Below are positions 1-8,084 of a stretch of DNA of 64,000 nucleotides, in pieces. Origin of the DNA: Aedoeadaptatus ivorii (GTDB taxonomy: Bacteria > Bacillota > Clostridia > Tissierellales > Peptoniphilaceae). The stretch is taken from positions 1,338,501 through 1,402,500 of the forward strand of contig NZ_LR134523.1 in the NCBI RefSeq assembly GCF_900638585.1, read 5' to 3'. Every line of letters begins with the position of its first letter. The stretch's first letter is position 1. A program made the translations under genes and the position numbers. The notes beneath the pieces are model-generated. The model was not told the origin of the DNA. It worked only from the letters and a program-made list of their open reading frames with translations, and ran no database searches.

Positions 1-1
1 C

Positions 2-748
2 GCCCATTTCGACATTTTGTGCCGAGCGGAAAATCGACATCTCCACATTCGGATTTTCCGCCTTGATCTCGCGGATCAGATTCTTTACATAGGCGCGGGC
101 GCCGAAGTTTTCCTTCGCCGTCACCGTACAGGCGCAGTCGATGGGGGACAAATCGTTATACGCCACCCAGCTGCGAATGTCGTCCTCGCGAATATAGATC
201 ATGGGCCGGATCAGCTCCATCCCCGAAAAATTCGTCGAATGGAGCTTCGGCATCATCGTCTTGTAGCTGCCGCCGAAGAGCACATTCATCATCACCGTCT
301 CGATCACATCGTCGAAGTGATGCCCCAAGGCAAGCTTATTGCAGCCCAGCGACTTCGCCTTGTCGTACAGACTCCCCCGCCGCATGCGGGCGCAGATATA
401 ACAGGGCTTTTCGCCGCCCATATCCTCCGCCACATCGAACACATTGGAGCCGTACATCTCCAGGGGAATCCCCGCCTTCTCGCTGTTTTCTTTCACCTGC
501 GTAACGATCTCGGGCAAATACCCCGGGTCCATCGCGATAAACCGGAGCGAAAATTCTTTCTTGCCGTGGCGCTTCAGCTCCTGCAACAACTTTGCCAAAA
601 GCAACGAATCCTTGCCCCCGCTCATGGCGACGGCGATCACATCCCCGTCCTCGATCATCTCGAACTCGTTGATCCCCTTGATAAAGCGGCGCCAAATATC
701 TTTTCGGAACTTTTTTATAATACTTCTCTCTATTTCCTGAACGGACAT
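2..748 (-). CDS. TtcA-family tRNA 2-thiocytidine synthetase-like protein (3' end outside window)
   Basis: A PP-loop ATPase of the TtcA/TilS superfamily, expected to activate a tRNA base with ATP for sulfur insertion. I place the start at the ATG at 746-748, read leftward, with CTGGAG upstream as a ribosome binding site; 249 codons are visible and the gene runs off the left edge. The PP-loop SGGKDS is at residues 43-48. A CxxC (PCYICARMRRG) and a later CAC fit the Fe-S-binding cysteines of the TtcA group rather than TilS, which lacks them. The segment LGHHFDDVIETVMMN is also typical. The exact base modified cannot be told from the sequence. A longer open frame on the other strand here is a shadow. 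Downstream of purC but separated by a terminator and its own likely promoter. Confidence 0.8.
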   Translation of the reverse strand, partial: MSVQEIERSIIKKFRKDIWRRFIKGINEFEMIEDGDVIAVAMSGGKDSLLLAKLLQELKRHGKKEFSLRFIAMDPGYLPEIVTQVKENSEKAGIPLEMYGSNVFDVAEDMGGEKPCYICARMRRGSLYDKAKSLGCNKLALGHHFDDVIETVMMNVLFGGSYKTMMPKLHSTNFSGMELIRPMIYIREDDIRSWVAYNDLSPIDCACTVTAKENFGARAYVKNLIREIKAENPNVEMSIFRSAQNVEMG

Positions 749-763
749 AACACTCCAGTCTCT

Positions 764-790
764 CTAAAAAAAGCCCGGTTGGCCCGGGCA
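764..790 (-). terminator. Terminator-like hairpin in the leader of the TtcA-like gene
   Basis: Reading leftward, GCCCGG, a short loop and CCGGGC are followed by a run of seven T. It sits only about 16 bases before the start codon at 748 and downstream of a possible promoter, so it may attenuate the TtcA-like gene rather than simply be a second purC terminator. Confidence 0.55.
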
Positions 791-818
791 TCAGATCCTA
801 TATCAATTCCATCGTACT

Positions 819-847
819 ATACTACGGACGCAAATTCAATCCGGCAA
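819..847 (-). promoter_or_regulatory. Likely sigma-A promoter of the TtcA-like gene
   Basis: Reading leftward, TTGCCG and TAGTAT are separated by 17 bp. They lie between the purC terminator and the TtcA-like start. The -10 match is only moderate. Confidence 0.4.
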
Positions 848-856
848 AACAGAGAG

Positions 857-881
857 AAAAAAAGAAGTGCCGCAGCACTTC
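857..881 (-). terminator. purC terminator
   Basis: Reading leftward, the hairpin GAAGTGCTGCGGCACTTC is followed by a T run, 10 bases after the purC stop codon. Confidence 0.85.
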
Positions 882-891
882 TTCCCGCTCC

Positions 892-1572
892 TTATTCACC
901 CAAAAGCAATCCGGGGAGCTTTAAGGGCTCTACATATTCGTCGCCCTTGTAAGCGCGCATATTGCCGCCGGAAATCTCGTCGACCAACATAATCTTTCCG
1001 TCGTCGCGGCCGAATTCCAACTTGATGTCGTAGAGGTCGATGCCCTTTTCATTGAGCACCGCCTTTACCTCGTCGGAAATTTCGCGCGTAAGGCGCTTCA
1101 GCGTGTCGTACTCTTCGGCAGTCAGAATCCCCAGCATCACCAAGCCGTCCTTTGTAATCGGCGGGTCTCCTGCCGCGTCGTCCTTCAGCGTCACTTCCAC
1201 AAAGCCGTCCAAATCCTGCCCTTCTTCGGCATAGAGCCCATAGCGGCGCAAGAAACTGCCCACCGCCTTATAGCGGCAGATAAATTCCAGCCCCTTGCCG
1301 AACATAGTGCCCGGCTTTACCTCCATCGCCTTCTCGTCGATGTCTGCGGAAATAAAGTGCGTGGGAATCCCCTTTTCCTTCAGCCGCTCAAAGAAAAACA
1401 CCGTCAAAGACAGCGCCGCCCGGCCCGAACCTTCCATCGTGAGGCCCACCTCATTGGCGCCCGGATCGAACACCCCGTCCTTGCCCGTGACATCGTCCTT
1501 AAACTTTAAGAGATAATTTCCGTTTTCCAGCTTGAAAACATCCTTCGTCTTGCCCTTATAAATCGCTTCCAT
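892..1572 (-). CDS. purC: SAICAR synthase (phosphoribosylaminoimidazole-succinocarboxamide synthase)
   Basis: Joins CAIR and aspartate with ATP to make SAICAR in de novo purine synthesis, in the cytoplasm. The 226-residue product begins [13 protein letters not shown], the usual PurC opening with the phosphate-binding GKTKDVF, and contains [20 protein letters not shown] and the DEISGGNMR-like C-terminal segment. Length is normal for the bacterial enzyme (about 230-240). The ATG is preceded by AAAGGAGG. It stands alone, with its own promoter (1602-1630) and terminator, not in a pur operon; other pur genes are not in the window. Confidence 0.95.
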   Translation of the reverse strand: MEAIYKGKTKDVFKLENGNYLLKFKDDVTGKDGVFDPGANEVGLTMEGSGRAALSLTVFFFERLKEKGIPTHFISADIDEKAMEVKPGTMFGKGLEFICRYKAVGSFLRRYGLYAEEGQDLDGFVEVTLKDDAAGDPPITKDGLVMLGILTAEEYDTLKRLTREISDEVKAVLNEKGIDLYDIKLEFGRDDGKIMLVDEISGGNMRAYKGDEYVEPLKLPGLLLGE

Positions 1573-1601
1573 TGCGACCTCCTTTAATTCATCTAAGCAT
1601 T

Positions 1602-1630
1602 ATTTTACGCCTCAATGCGTATGTATACAA
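1602..1630 (-). promoter_or_regulatory. purC promoter
   Basis: Reading leftward, TTGTAT and TAAAAT are separated by 17 bp, about 30 bases upstream of the purC start codon. No PurR box or purine riboswitch was recognised. Confidence 0.6.
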
Positions 1631-1734
1631 ATAAAAGATAAAGCCGGTTCAAAAAAATTTCGACGCCATACCGACGCCCAAACAAGGAGGATTGTACCCC
1701 ATTTGTGTGGATTTTACACAGAAGAATGGGAAAA

Positions 1735-2050
1735 GGAGAGAACTCCGTTCCGAAGCGAAGAATCTCATTCCCCAGAAGGGGCATGCATAGAGGCCACCGA
1801 CGAAACGCACAACGTTTTTTCCCTTGTCGGTCAATCAGACACGCAATAGGCACCGTGCAATCCATCGACCCGCAATAGCTCAGGGAGATCCTTGACTCCG
1901 CCTGTCGGCTCCGCTCAGGATGACAAAATTATTATTCACGATCGCTCCCTATTGTCATTCTGAGCGAGGAACTCCGTTCCGAGTCGAAGAATCTCTTTCG
2001 CTGTATGGAGAACATAAAGAAGCCGTTACCGAACCACACGTCGCACCCTC
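1735..2050. repeat. Copy of the mosaic inverted-repeat family (array 1)
   Basis: The stretch from about 1600 to 2110 carries no convincing gene; the short open frames in it are repeat-derived. It contains the B element (starting near 1888: GAGATCCTT...CTCAGGATGAC) and, about 27 bases later, the A element (from 1953: TGTCATTCTGAGCGAGGAAC...GAGTCGAAGAATCTC). A is close to the reverse complement of B, so the pair could fold into a long hairpin. The filler between pairs (CACGCAATAG, CCGTGCAA, ATCGACCCGCAATAGC) recurs at the other arrays in this window. Confidence 0.85.
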
Positions 2051-2113
2051 TTGTTTCAGGCAATAAGAATCACCCACTCCTTTACAAACCACAAACATTC
2101 CCCTAATATGCAC

Positions 2114-2142
2114 TTGCATTTTCAGGGCGTTTCCACTAAAAT
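2114..2142 (+). promoter_or_regulatory. tRNA-Thr promoter
   Basis: TTGCAT (2114-2119) and TAAAAT (2137-2142) are 17 bp apart, placing the transcript start a few bases before the mature tRNA 5' end at 2156. Confidence 0.75.
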
Positions 2143-2155
2143 ATAGAGAGTATTC

Positions 2156-2231
2156 GCTAACGTGGCTCAGGTGGTAGAGCAGCTGATTCGTAATCAGCAG
2201 GTCAGGAGTTCGAGTCTCCTCGTTAGCTCCA
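2156..2231 (+). tRNA. tRNA-Thr (anticodon CGT)
   Basis: A 76-nt cloverleaf: acceptor GCTAACG/CGTTAGC, D arm GCTC/GAGC, anticodon stem GCTGA/TCAGC with loop TTCGTAA (anticodon CGT at 2189-2191, reading ACG), T arm AGGAG-TTCGAGT-CTCCT, discriminator T and encoded CCA. All stems pair fully. Confidence 0.97.
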
Positions 2232-2237
2232 AGTATT

Positions 2238-2266
2238 GCCGTCGGCTTTGGCCGGCGGTTTTTTTA
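2238..2266 (+). terminator. tRNA-Thr terminator
   Basis: GCCGTCGGC, loop TTTG, GCCGGCGG, then seven T, directly after the tRNA. Confidence 0.85.
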
Positions 2267-2373
2267 TTGTAATCTTTCTCCTCACCCCGTTATTTTTTTG
2301 TCGTTTTGTGATACGATGGTAAAAACATCTATCTCTATATTCTAAAAAGAAAGTAGTGGGAAAGGAGTTTGTG

Positions 2374-3333
2374 ATGAAACGGCTCATCGGAGCGATTTTT
2401 CTCGCCCTATTGTTTATTTTTCCTTCGGCAAATGCCTATGCGGAAGGCCCCACGAAAGCGTGGACGGGCGGCCATTATGTGGATCAGAATATCCCCATTA
2501 TTCAAGACGCGAAAAAGACGTATATACCGGTGGATCTCGTGGCCAAATATTTGGGGAAATATTCGTTTTATAAGCCGGATGAAAAAACTTTGATCGTCGC
2601 AAAGCCGAGCCCGAACCCTTCCTGTGATGCGGATGCGCTGCATACAAATCTGCCCTTTACCTATGTTGCCGACTTCGAAACTATCCAATGTTATTTTTCA
2701 GAGGCGCCATTTTACCGCTCGGGCCATGTGTACCAGACGGTCGAAGACGCGAGTCTCTTTTTTGACAAGACGATAGTCTACGACGCGGCGAATCGGGTGG
2801 TCTTTATCGGCGACGGATATGTGCCGGGCGCACCGGAACAGCAGATTCATATCGTGGCAAACGGTAGGCCGATGCCGAAAGATCTTCACCCCTTCATTCA
2901 GCATGACCGGACGATGGTGCCGGTACGCTTTGTAGCGGAATCCTTAGGAGCGGAGGTGTATTGGCATCCGGAAAAAATCGACGGGATGCAGGGGCTCACG
3001 ATCTCTTCTCCTACCGATCCGACGATGGGACTCACGATGTATATCGACAAATGCGGCGCCTCTGAATCGGAGCTGTTTTTCCGAAACGATACCTTTCCCG
3101 TACTCCGAAACGGCACGACCTATGTACCCATTCGTTTGATCGCCGACTATTTGGGGATCGATGTAAAATGGGATGCCTCGACCCACACGCTGACGCTGAA
3201 CCCCAAAGATTCCGTCGAATTCCTTGCCTATGACCGCATGGCCGGCTATCTGAGTCCGATTATGGATCAAAAGTTTGAGGATTTTATTGCCATGCCGTCC
3301 CAACCCGGCTGCTATGCCGCCATTTTTGACTAA
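2374..3333 (+). CDS. Secreted protein with copper-amine-oxidase N-terminal-like (stalk) domains
   Basis: A 319-residue exported protein of unknown specific function. The open frame starts upstream at a GTG (2356), but GGAAAGGAG at 2359-2367 is a strong ribosome binding site for the ATG at 2374, giving MKRLIGAIFLALLFIFPSAN, a signal peptide with likely cleavage after AYA. The mature part carries three degenerate repeats of the Cu_amine_oxidN1 type: around TYIPVDLVAKYLG, RTMVPVRFVAESLGAEVYWH and TTYVPIRLIADYLGIDVKWD. In Firmicutes this domain is common on cell-surface proteins and does not imply oxidase activity. The gene stands alone between tRNA-Thr and a shared terminator. Confidence 0.8.
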   Translation: MKRLIGAIFLALLFIFPSANAYAEGPTKAWTGGHYVDQNIPIIQDAKKTYIPVDLVAKYLGKYSFYKPDEKTLIVAKPSPNPSCDADALHTNLPFTYVADFETIQCYFSEAPFYRSGHVYQTVEDASLFFDKTIVYDAANRVVFIGDGYVPGAPEQQIHIVANGRPMPKDLHPFIQHDRTMVPVRFVAESLGAEVYWHPEKIDGMQGLTISSPTDPTMGLTMYIDKCGASESELFFRNDTFPVLRNGTTYVPIRLIADYLGIDVKWDASTHTLTLNPKDSVEFLAYDRMAGYLSPIMDQKFEDFIAMPSQPGCYAAIFD

Positions 3334-3345
3334 ATCCGTCCATAC

Positions 3346-3377
3346 AAAAACGCGACGCATCGACGTCGCGTTTTTTT
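3346..3377. terminator. Bidirectional terminator between convergent genes
   Basis: The perfect stem CGCGACG/CGTCGCG (3351-3370) is flanked by A5 on the left and T7 on the right, so it can serve the stalk protein on + and the amidase on -. Confidence 0.85.
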
Positions 3378-4734
3378 ATTGCCCGCGTTCTCCCCGTAAA
3401 TATCCGCGTTCCTCGAAGTAGGACGCCGCGGCGAGAAGCGCCCGGTCGTTTCCGGGAGCGGCGGTGAGCAGTACGCCGATGGGAAGGCCCGTCGAGGCGA
3501 TGTATAGGGGCAGGCTTATGCTCGGGCAGCCGAAGAGGTTGTAGGTCAGGGCGTAGGGAGAATGCGCGGTGCCGGGGTCCAAGAGCCGGTGCATATGCGC
3601 CACGAGTTCTGCCGTGGAGAGAGCACGGAAGTCGTCGATGCCGCACAGGCTTTTTTTCACGCCGTCTAAGAGATCGAGTTTGGGAGCGGTGCGGGCGGTG
3701 GCGGGTTGTATATAGATGTCGTATGAACGGAAAAAGGCGAAGAGTGCGGCGCCGCTCTTTTGCACGGCCTCCGCCTCTAAGGGCGCTTCTCCGGTTTTAC
3801 ACAGTCGCTCGCCTAGGGTGTAGAGGAGGACGTTGCCGTCTTCGGACATGCCCCGGGCGAGTTCGATGCCCTCTTTTTGAAAGCGGCGGTACTGTTCCGC
3901 CGCGGTGGCGAGAAAGGCGCGCCGATAGAGTTCTCGCTCCGCCACTTCGGGCCGCACGCACACGGCTTGTATGCCGCCTTCCCATAAGTGCTCGACGGCC
4001 ATCTGCACCGCGTCTTCGGCGTCTTTTGAAATCGCGATGTCGTGGTCGGTGGCGGTGTGAAAGGCGAAGCGGAGGTCGTGTGGGGGGATGTCTTTTCCGC
4101 TTCCATATAAGCCGGCGTACAATGTCGCGGCATCTCGCACGGTGTGGGTGATGGCAAACTGTACCCGGTGCCCGGTGGGCTTAAAACCGACGAGGCCGCA
4201 GAAACTCGCGGGGATGCGAATGGAGCCCCCGCCGTCGTTGGCCGCGGCGATGGGCACCATGCCCCTTTTCACCGCACACGCCGCCCCGCCGCTGGATCCG
4301 CCGGCGTGGTATCTCGGGTCGACGGGATTTTTGACGGCGCCGTAATAGGCGGAGTCGCTTACGAATTTGATGCCGAATTCCGACACATTGCTGTGTCCCA
4401 CCGGCACGAAGCCCAGGCGTAAGAGGCGCTTTACATAGGGAGCGGTGGCGGGTTCGATCCGACCTGCGTACAAGCGCGATCCCTCGGTCAAAGGATGGCC
4501 GGCGAGGCCCTGGCGGATGTCTTTTAAGAGGATGGGCACCCCGGCAAAGGGCGCATCCGCGGGAACCTGTGCCGCATGGTGCAGCGCCGTTTCGGGGTAG
4601 GTGCGCACCACCGCGCGGTATATGCCGTTTTCTGCGGCGATGCGCCGAAGGCTCTCTTCTGCCGCTTCTTTAGGCGAAATAATTTTTTTGCGAATGGCCG
4701 CGGCCGTCGACACGGCATCTCGTATGGCTTTCAC
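3376..4734 (-). CDS. Amidase-signature family hydrolase
   Basis: A 452-residue cytoplasmic amidase-signature enzyme that hydrolyses a carboxamide. The Ser-cisSer-Lys triad is visible: Lys71 in PILLKD, cis-Ser148 in GGSSGG (145-150) and nucleophile Ser171 in NDGGGSIRIPAS. The DGGGSIR form, in place of the DTGGSIR of GatA, points to the broader group that includes 6-aminohexanoate cyclic-dimer hydrolase. No gatB or gatC lies beside it, so it is probably not the Glu-tRNA amidotransferase subunit. Translation starts at GTG (4732-4734) after AAAGGAGG. The substrate cannot be inferred. It follows truA but is separated from it by a terminator. Confidence 0.85.
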   Translation of the reverse strand: MKAIRDAVSTAAAIRKKIISPKEAAEESLRRIAAENGIYRAVVRTYPETALHHAAQVPADAPFAGVPILLKDIRQGLAGHPLTEGSRLYAGRIEPATAPYVKRLLRLGFVPVGHSNVSEFGIKFVSDSAYYGAVKNPVDPRYHAGGSSGGAACAVKRGMVPIAAANDGGGSIRIPASFCGLVGFKPTGHRVQFAITHTVRDAATLYAGLYGSGKDIPPHDLRFAFHTATDHDIAISKDAEDAVQMAVEHLWEGGIQAVCVRPEVAERELYRRAFLATAAEQYRRFQKEGIELARGMSEDGNVLLYTLGERLCKTGEAPLEAEAVQKSGAALFAFFRSYDIYIQPATARTAPKLDLLDGVKKSLCGIDDFRALSTAELVAHMHRLLDPGTAHSPYALTYNLFGCPSISLPLYIASTGLPIGVLLTAAPGNDRALLAAASYFEERGYLRGERGQ

Positions 4735-4752
4735 AAGCGCCTCCTTTCAAAT

Positions 4753-4777
4753 AAAAAAGCCGGCGGATGGCCGCCGA
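4753..4777 (-). terminator. Terminator of the ecf-truA operon
   Basis: Reading leftward, GCGGCCATCCGCC-type stem followed by TTTTTT, seven bases after the truA stop and just before the amidase ribosome binding site. Confidence 0.8.
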
Positions 4778-4783
4778 CGATGA

Positions 4784-5527
4784 TTATGTGTATTGGATGT
4801 CCATGAGGATAAGCCCCTGTGCCGGCGCCGTGGGCCCCAAATCGCCCCGATTTTTGGTCAGCGTGGCGTTGTAGAGGGCGTCGACGGGTTTCAGTCCCCG
4901 CCCGATTTCCATGGCACAGCCCATAATGATGCGGATTTGGTTTTTGAGAAAACTCATGGCGTAGAAGTCGACTTCGATAAAATCGCCCCGCCGCACGAGT
5001 CGAATCTCGTCGATGGCGCGCACCGGGTTCGCCGGCGATGCGTAACGCCCCTCGAAGGCGCTGAAATCGTGCTCGCCGACGATCATAGAGAGCGCCGCTT
5101 CCATGGCATCGGCATCGAGCGGAAAGGGCATATGGGTGTGGGAGCGGTCCAAAAATCCGTTGCGATTTCGCCGGTTGTAGATGCGGTAGCGGTAATGCTT
5201 GCGCTTGGCCCCGTAGCGGGCGTGAAAGTCATCGGGCACCGCCTGCGCGCGCACAATGCTCAGATCCTTGGGCAAATGGTAGTTCACCACTTTGGGGAAA
5301 TTCCCCAGGTCAATGGCGGTGTCGGCGCGGAAGTTCGCCCGCTGCCCCATGGCGTGCACGCCCTTATCGGTCCTTCCCGCCGATTGCAGGCGCACCTCGT
5401 GCCCCACGGTCGCCTCCAGTGCCTCGCGCAATAGTCCTTCTACGGTGCGCAGCGGCTTGGGTCGCTGGTCCTGATAGCCGTGAAAATCCGTGCCGTCGTA
5501 GGCGATGGTGAGTAAAATATTTCTCAT
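4784..5527 (-). CDS. truA: tRNA pseudouridine(38-40) synthase TruA
   Basis: Isomerises uridines 38-40 in tRNA anticodon arms. The 247-residue product begins MRNILLTIAYDGTDFHGYQ, has the catalytic Asp54 in SAGRTDKGVHAMGQ, and the conserved FHARYGAKRKHYRYRIYN and SFLKNQIRIIMG segments. Length is normal. Its ATG overlaps the ecfT stop by four bases, the usual Firmicutes order ecfA1-ecfA2-ecfT-truA. Here the ribosomal protein genes that often flank this cluster are missing. Confidence 0.95.
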   Translation of the reverse strand: MRNILLTIAYDGTDFHGYQDQRPKPLRTVEGLLREALEATVGHEVRLQSAGRTDKGVHAMGQRANFRADTAIDLGNFPKVVNYHLPKDLSIVRAQAVPDDFHARYGAKRKHYRYRIYNRRNRNGFLDRSHTHMPFPLDADAMEAALSMIVGEHDFSAFEGRYASPANPVRAIDEIRLVRRGDFIEVDFYAMSFLKNQIRIIMGCAMEIGRGLKPVDALYNATLTKNRGDLGPTAPAQGLILMDIQYT

Positions 5528-6330
5528 GGCAAGGGGAAGATGCGAAGGGCGCAGACGAGGATCAAAAACGCGCTGTTGCCGACAAAATAGATCCAGTCGG
5601 TGGAGGTGACCTCCAGCGGATTGAGCTTGGTGCGGTTTTCATCGCCCCGATAGCAGCGGCTTTCCATCGCCGTCGCCAGCTCTTCCGCCCGCCTGAGGGC
5701 GTTTAGGATCAAAGGCACCAAAAGCGGAATCAGATTCTTTGCCCGCTCGAGAATATTTCCCGACTCGAAGTCCGCTCCCCGCGCCATCTGCGCCTTCATA
5801 ATCTTGTCGGTCTCGTCGATCAAGGTGGGAATAAAGCGCAGCGCGATGGTTATCATCATGGCGATGGCATGGGCGGGAAAGCCCACGCGCTTTAGGGGGG
5901 TCAAGAGCTTTTCGATCCCTTCGGTGAGTTCCAGGGGCGAGGTGGTAAGGGTCAACAGGCTCGTACCCAACACCAAGAGTACCAGTCGGATCCCCATAAA
6001 GATCGCCTGGTTGAGGCCCTCTTCGGTGATGCGCAAAAAGCCGAAGCGGAAGATCTCGGTACCGGGGATAAAAAACAGGTTCATAATAAAGGTGAAGATA
6101 AGGATCATACGCAGGGGCTTGAGGCCCTTTACCACGAGCTTCACCGGTATCTTTGCCGCGATAATCGTAAGGATCAGCCACGCCGCCACCAGGACATAGG
6201 GCGAATAGGAATTGATAAAAAACAGGCTCACGATAAACAGCGTCATGATCAGGATCTTAAACCGCGGATCCAGGCTGTGTACCGGGGATTCGGCGGGGAA
6301 ATACTGGCCGATGGTTATGTCTTTAAGCAT
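5524..6330 (-). CDS. ecfT: ECF transporter transmembrane protein EcfT
   Basis: The T component that couples the two ATPases to interchangeable substrate-binding S components. The open frame extends 52 codons further upstream into ecfA2, but the product logically begins at the ATG 6328-6330 ([26 protein letters not shown]), a classic EcfT start, giving 268 residues. Several membrane helices are evident. The ARG motifs that contact the ATPases are seen as AQMARGADF and, less perfectly, ESRCYRGDE. It overlaps ecfA2 by 8 bases and truA by 4, indicating translational coupling. Confidence 0.93.
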   Translation of the reverse strand: MLKDITIGQYFPAESPVHSLDPRFKILIMTLFIVSLFFINSYSPYVLVAAWLILTIIAAKIPVKLVVKGLKPLRMILIFTFIMNLFFIPGTEIFRFGFLRITEEGLNQAIFMGIRLVLLVLGTSLLTLTTSPLELTEGIEKLLTPLKRVGFPAHAIAMMITIALRFIPTLIDETDKIMKAQMARGADFESGNILERAKNLIPLLVPLILNALRRAEELATAMESRCYRGDENRTKLNPLEVTSTDWIYFVGNSAFLILVCALRIFPLP

Positions 6331-7186
6331 GGGTCTTTTCCCACCACCTTTCGATTTCTTCGAATGCCTCCTCGACGGTAATGCAGTTCTCGTCGACGGG
6401 GATGCCCGCTTGCACCAATTTTCCCATGGCACTTCGTACCTGGGGCACGCCCAGTCCCATCGCGCGGAGTTCTTCTTCCCGGGCAAAGAGTTCCCGTGGC
6501 GTGCCGTCCATTTTTACCTCGCCGTGATCCATCACGATCAGCCGCGTGGCGAGGCGCGCCACCTCCTCCATGCTATGGGATACGAAGACAATGGTCGTGT
6601 CCGTGGTCTCGAAAATGCCGCGGATCTCCTCGAGAATCTCCCGGCTGCCGTGGGGGTCGAGGCCCGCGGTGGGCTCGTCGAGCACCAGGACCTCGGGTTC
6701 CATGGCGAGGATCCCCGCAATGGCGACCCGCCGCTTTTGCCCGCCGGAGAGGGAGAAGGGACTCTCTTCGCCGATCTCGTCGTACGAAAGTCCCACCCGC
6801 GCCATGGCGCTTCGGACCCGCCGATCCACTTCCTCGTCGCCGAGACCTAGGTTTTTCGCGCCAAAGGCGATGTCCCTGATGACCGTCTCCTCGAAGAGTT
6901 GGTACTCGGGATACTGAAACACCAGGCCCACCTTTTGCCGCAGGGCGGAGAGCTTTTTGCCTTTCTTACGGTAGTCGATGCCGTCGTAGAGAATTTCGCC
7001 CCGCGTGGGCGCATAGAGCCCGTTTAGATGCTGCACCAAAGTCGACTTGCCGCTTCCGGTATGGCCGATCAGGCCGATAAACTCGTCCTTTTCGATGTCG
7101 AGGTTGATGTCTTTTAAGGCGACTTTTTCAAAGGGCATGCCCTCGTTGTAGATATAGCTTACATTTCGGATGCTGAGACGCGACAT
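6323..7186 (-). CDS. ecfA2: ECF transporter ATPase EcfA2
   Basis: The second ATPase of the shared ECF module. The 287 residues show Walker [11 protein letters not shown]-loop [16 protein letters not shown] signature SLSGGQKRR, Walker [14 protein letters not shown] and H-loop VSHSM. The [11 protein letters not shown]-loop separates EcfA2 from EcfA1, which has FQNPDNQ. The start lies 28 bases inside the end of ecfA1. Confidence 0.95.
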   Translation of the reverse strand: MSRLSIRNVSYIYNEGMPFEKVALKDINLDIEKDEFIGLIGHTGSGKSTLVQHLNGLYAPTRGEILYDGIDYRKKGKKLSALRQKVGLVFQYPEYQLFEETVIRDIAFGAKNLGLGDEEVDRRVRSAMARVGLSYDEIGEESPFSLSGGQKRRVAIAGILAMEPEVLVLDEPTAGLDPHGSREILEEIRGIFETTDTTIVFVSHSMEEVARLATRLIVMDHGEVKMDGTPRELFAREEELRAMGLGVPQVRSAMGKLVQAGIPVDENCITVEEAFEEIERWWEKTHA

Positions 7187-7992
7187 AGGGCTTCTACAAA
7201 CTCCTCTCTTGTGAGTATTCCCGCAGGCAGGGGAATCCCCCGCTGCTTGAGCCGGTAGGCGAGTTCGGTGACCTGCGGCACGTCGAGCCCGATGCGCTTC
7301 ATGGTCTCTACCTCGTCGAATACCGTATGCGGCGCGCCTTCCAAGAGCACGCGGCCCTTTTCCATCACCACCACCCGATCGGCGAGCACCGCCTCGTCCA
7401 TAAAGTGGGTGATGAGAAGCACGGTCTTATTCTGCTCCCGATTGAGGCGAAGAATCGTATCCATGACCTCGCGCCGCCCCACGGGGTCGAGCATGGCGGT
7501 GGGCTCGTCGAGCACGATATAGTCGGGGTTCATGGCGAGGATCCCCGCGATGGCGACCCGCTGCTTCTGTCCGCCCGAGAGTTGGTGCGGTTGGTCGAAG
7601 CGGCGGTCGTACATCTCTACCGCCTTTAAGGCGTAGTCGACGCGACGGCGCATTTCCTCGCGCTCGATGCCCAAGTTTTCGGCGCCGAAGGCCACGTCTT
7701 CTTCTACCACTGTGGCGACGATCTGGTTGTCGGGATTTTGAAAGACCATCCCCGCCCGCGCGCGAATGTTCCAGATCTCCTCTTCGTCTTTGGTGTTCAT
7801 GCCGTCGACGATCACATCCCCGGCGGTGGGCGTGTAGAGGCCGTTGATGCACTTTGCCATGGTGGACTTGCCGCTGCCGTTGTGCCCCAGTACGGCGACG
7901 AACTCCCCTTTTTCTACCGAAAGGGTGACGCCGTCGACGGCGTTTACATCGGCGCCCTCGTATTTAAATTCCAGGTTCTGTATCTCTAACAT
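7159..7992 (-). CDS. ecfA1: ECF transporter ATPase EcfA1
   Basis: The first ATPase of the module and first gene of the ecfA1-ecfA2-ecfT-truA operon. The 277 residues have Walker [11 protein letters not shown]-loop [20 protein letters not shown], signature LSGGQKQR, Walker [14 protein letters not shown] and switch His ITHFMDE. S components that could use it in this window are ThiW (9772-10248) and FolT (27136-27642). Confidence 0.95.
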   Translation of the reverse strand: MLEIQNLEFKYEGADVNAVDGVTLSVEKGEFVAVLGHNGSGKSTMAKCINGLYTPTAGDVIVDGMNTKDEEEIWNIRARAGMVFQNPDNQIVATVVEEDVAFGAENLGIEREEMRRRVDYALKAVEMYDRRFDQPHQLSGGQKQRVAIAGILAMNPDYIVLDEPTAMLDPVGRREVMDTILRLNREQNKTVLLITHFMDEAVLADRVVVMEKGRVLLEGAPHTVFDEVETMKRIGLDVPQVTELAYRLKQRGIPLPAGILTREEFVEALCRVSASEM

Positions 7993-8033
7993 AAATGCTC
8001 CTTACGCATACAAACAAGCATTTTAACCTATTT

Positions 8034-8063
8034 ACTATACCATATCGCAGGCCTTTCCCTCAA
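8034..8063 (-). promoter_or_regulatory. Promoter of ecfA1-ecfA2-ecfT-truA
   Basis: Reading leftward, TTGAGG and TATAGT are 18 bp apart, about 40 bases upstream of ecfA1. Confidence 0.55.
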
Positions 8064-8084
8064 CGGTTTCGCAATCCCCCGCGA

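Noticed and set aside
17-952. Long plus-strand open frame of 311 codons
   Set aside because: It is antisense to the TtcA-like gene and purC end, has no domain and no ribosome binding site.
3376-4734. gatA (Glu-tRNA amidotransferase subunit A)
   Set aside because: No gatB/gatC neighbours, and the nucleophile motif is DGGGSIR rather than DTGGSIR.
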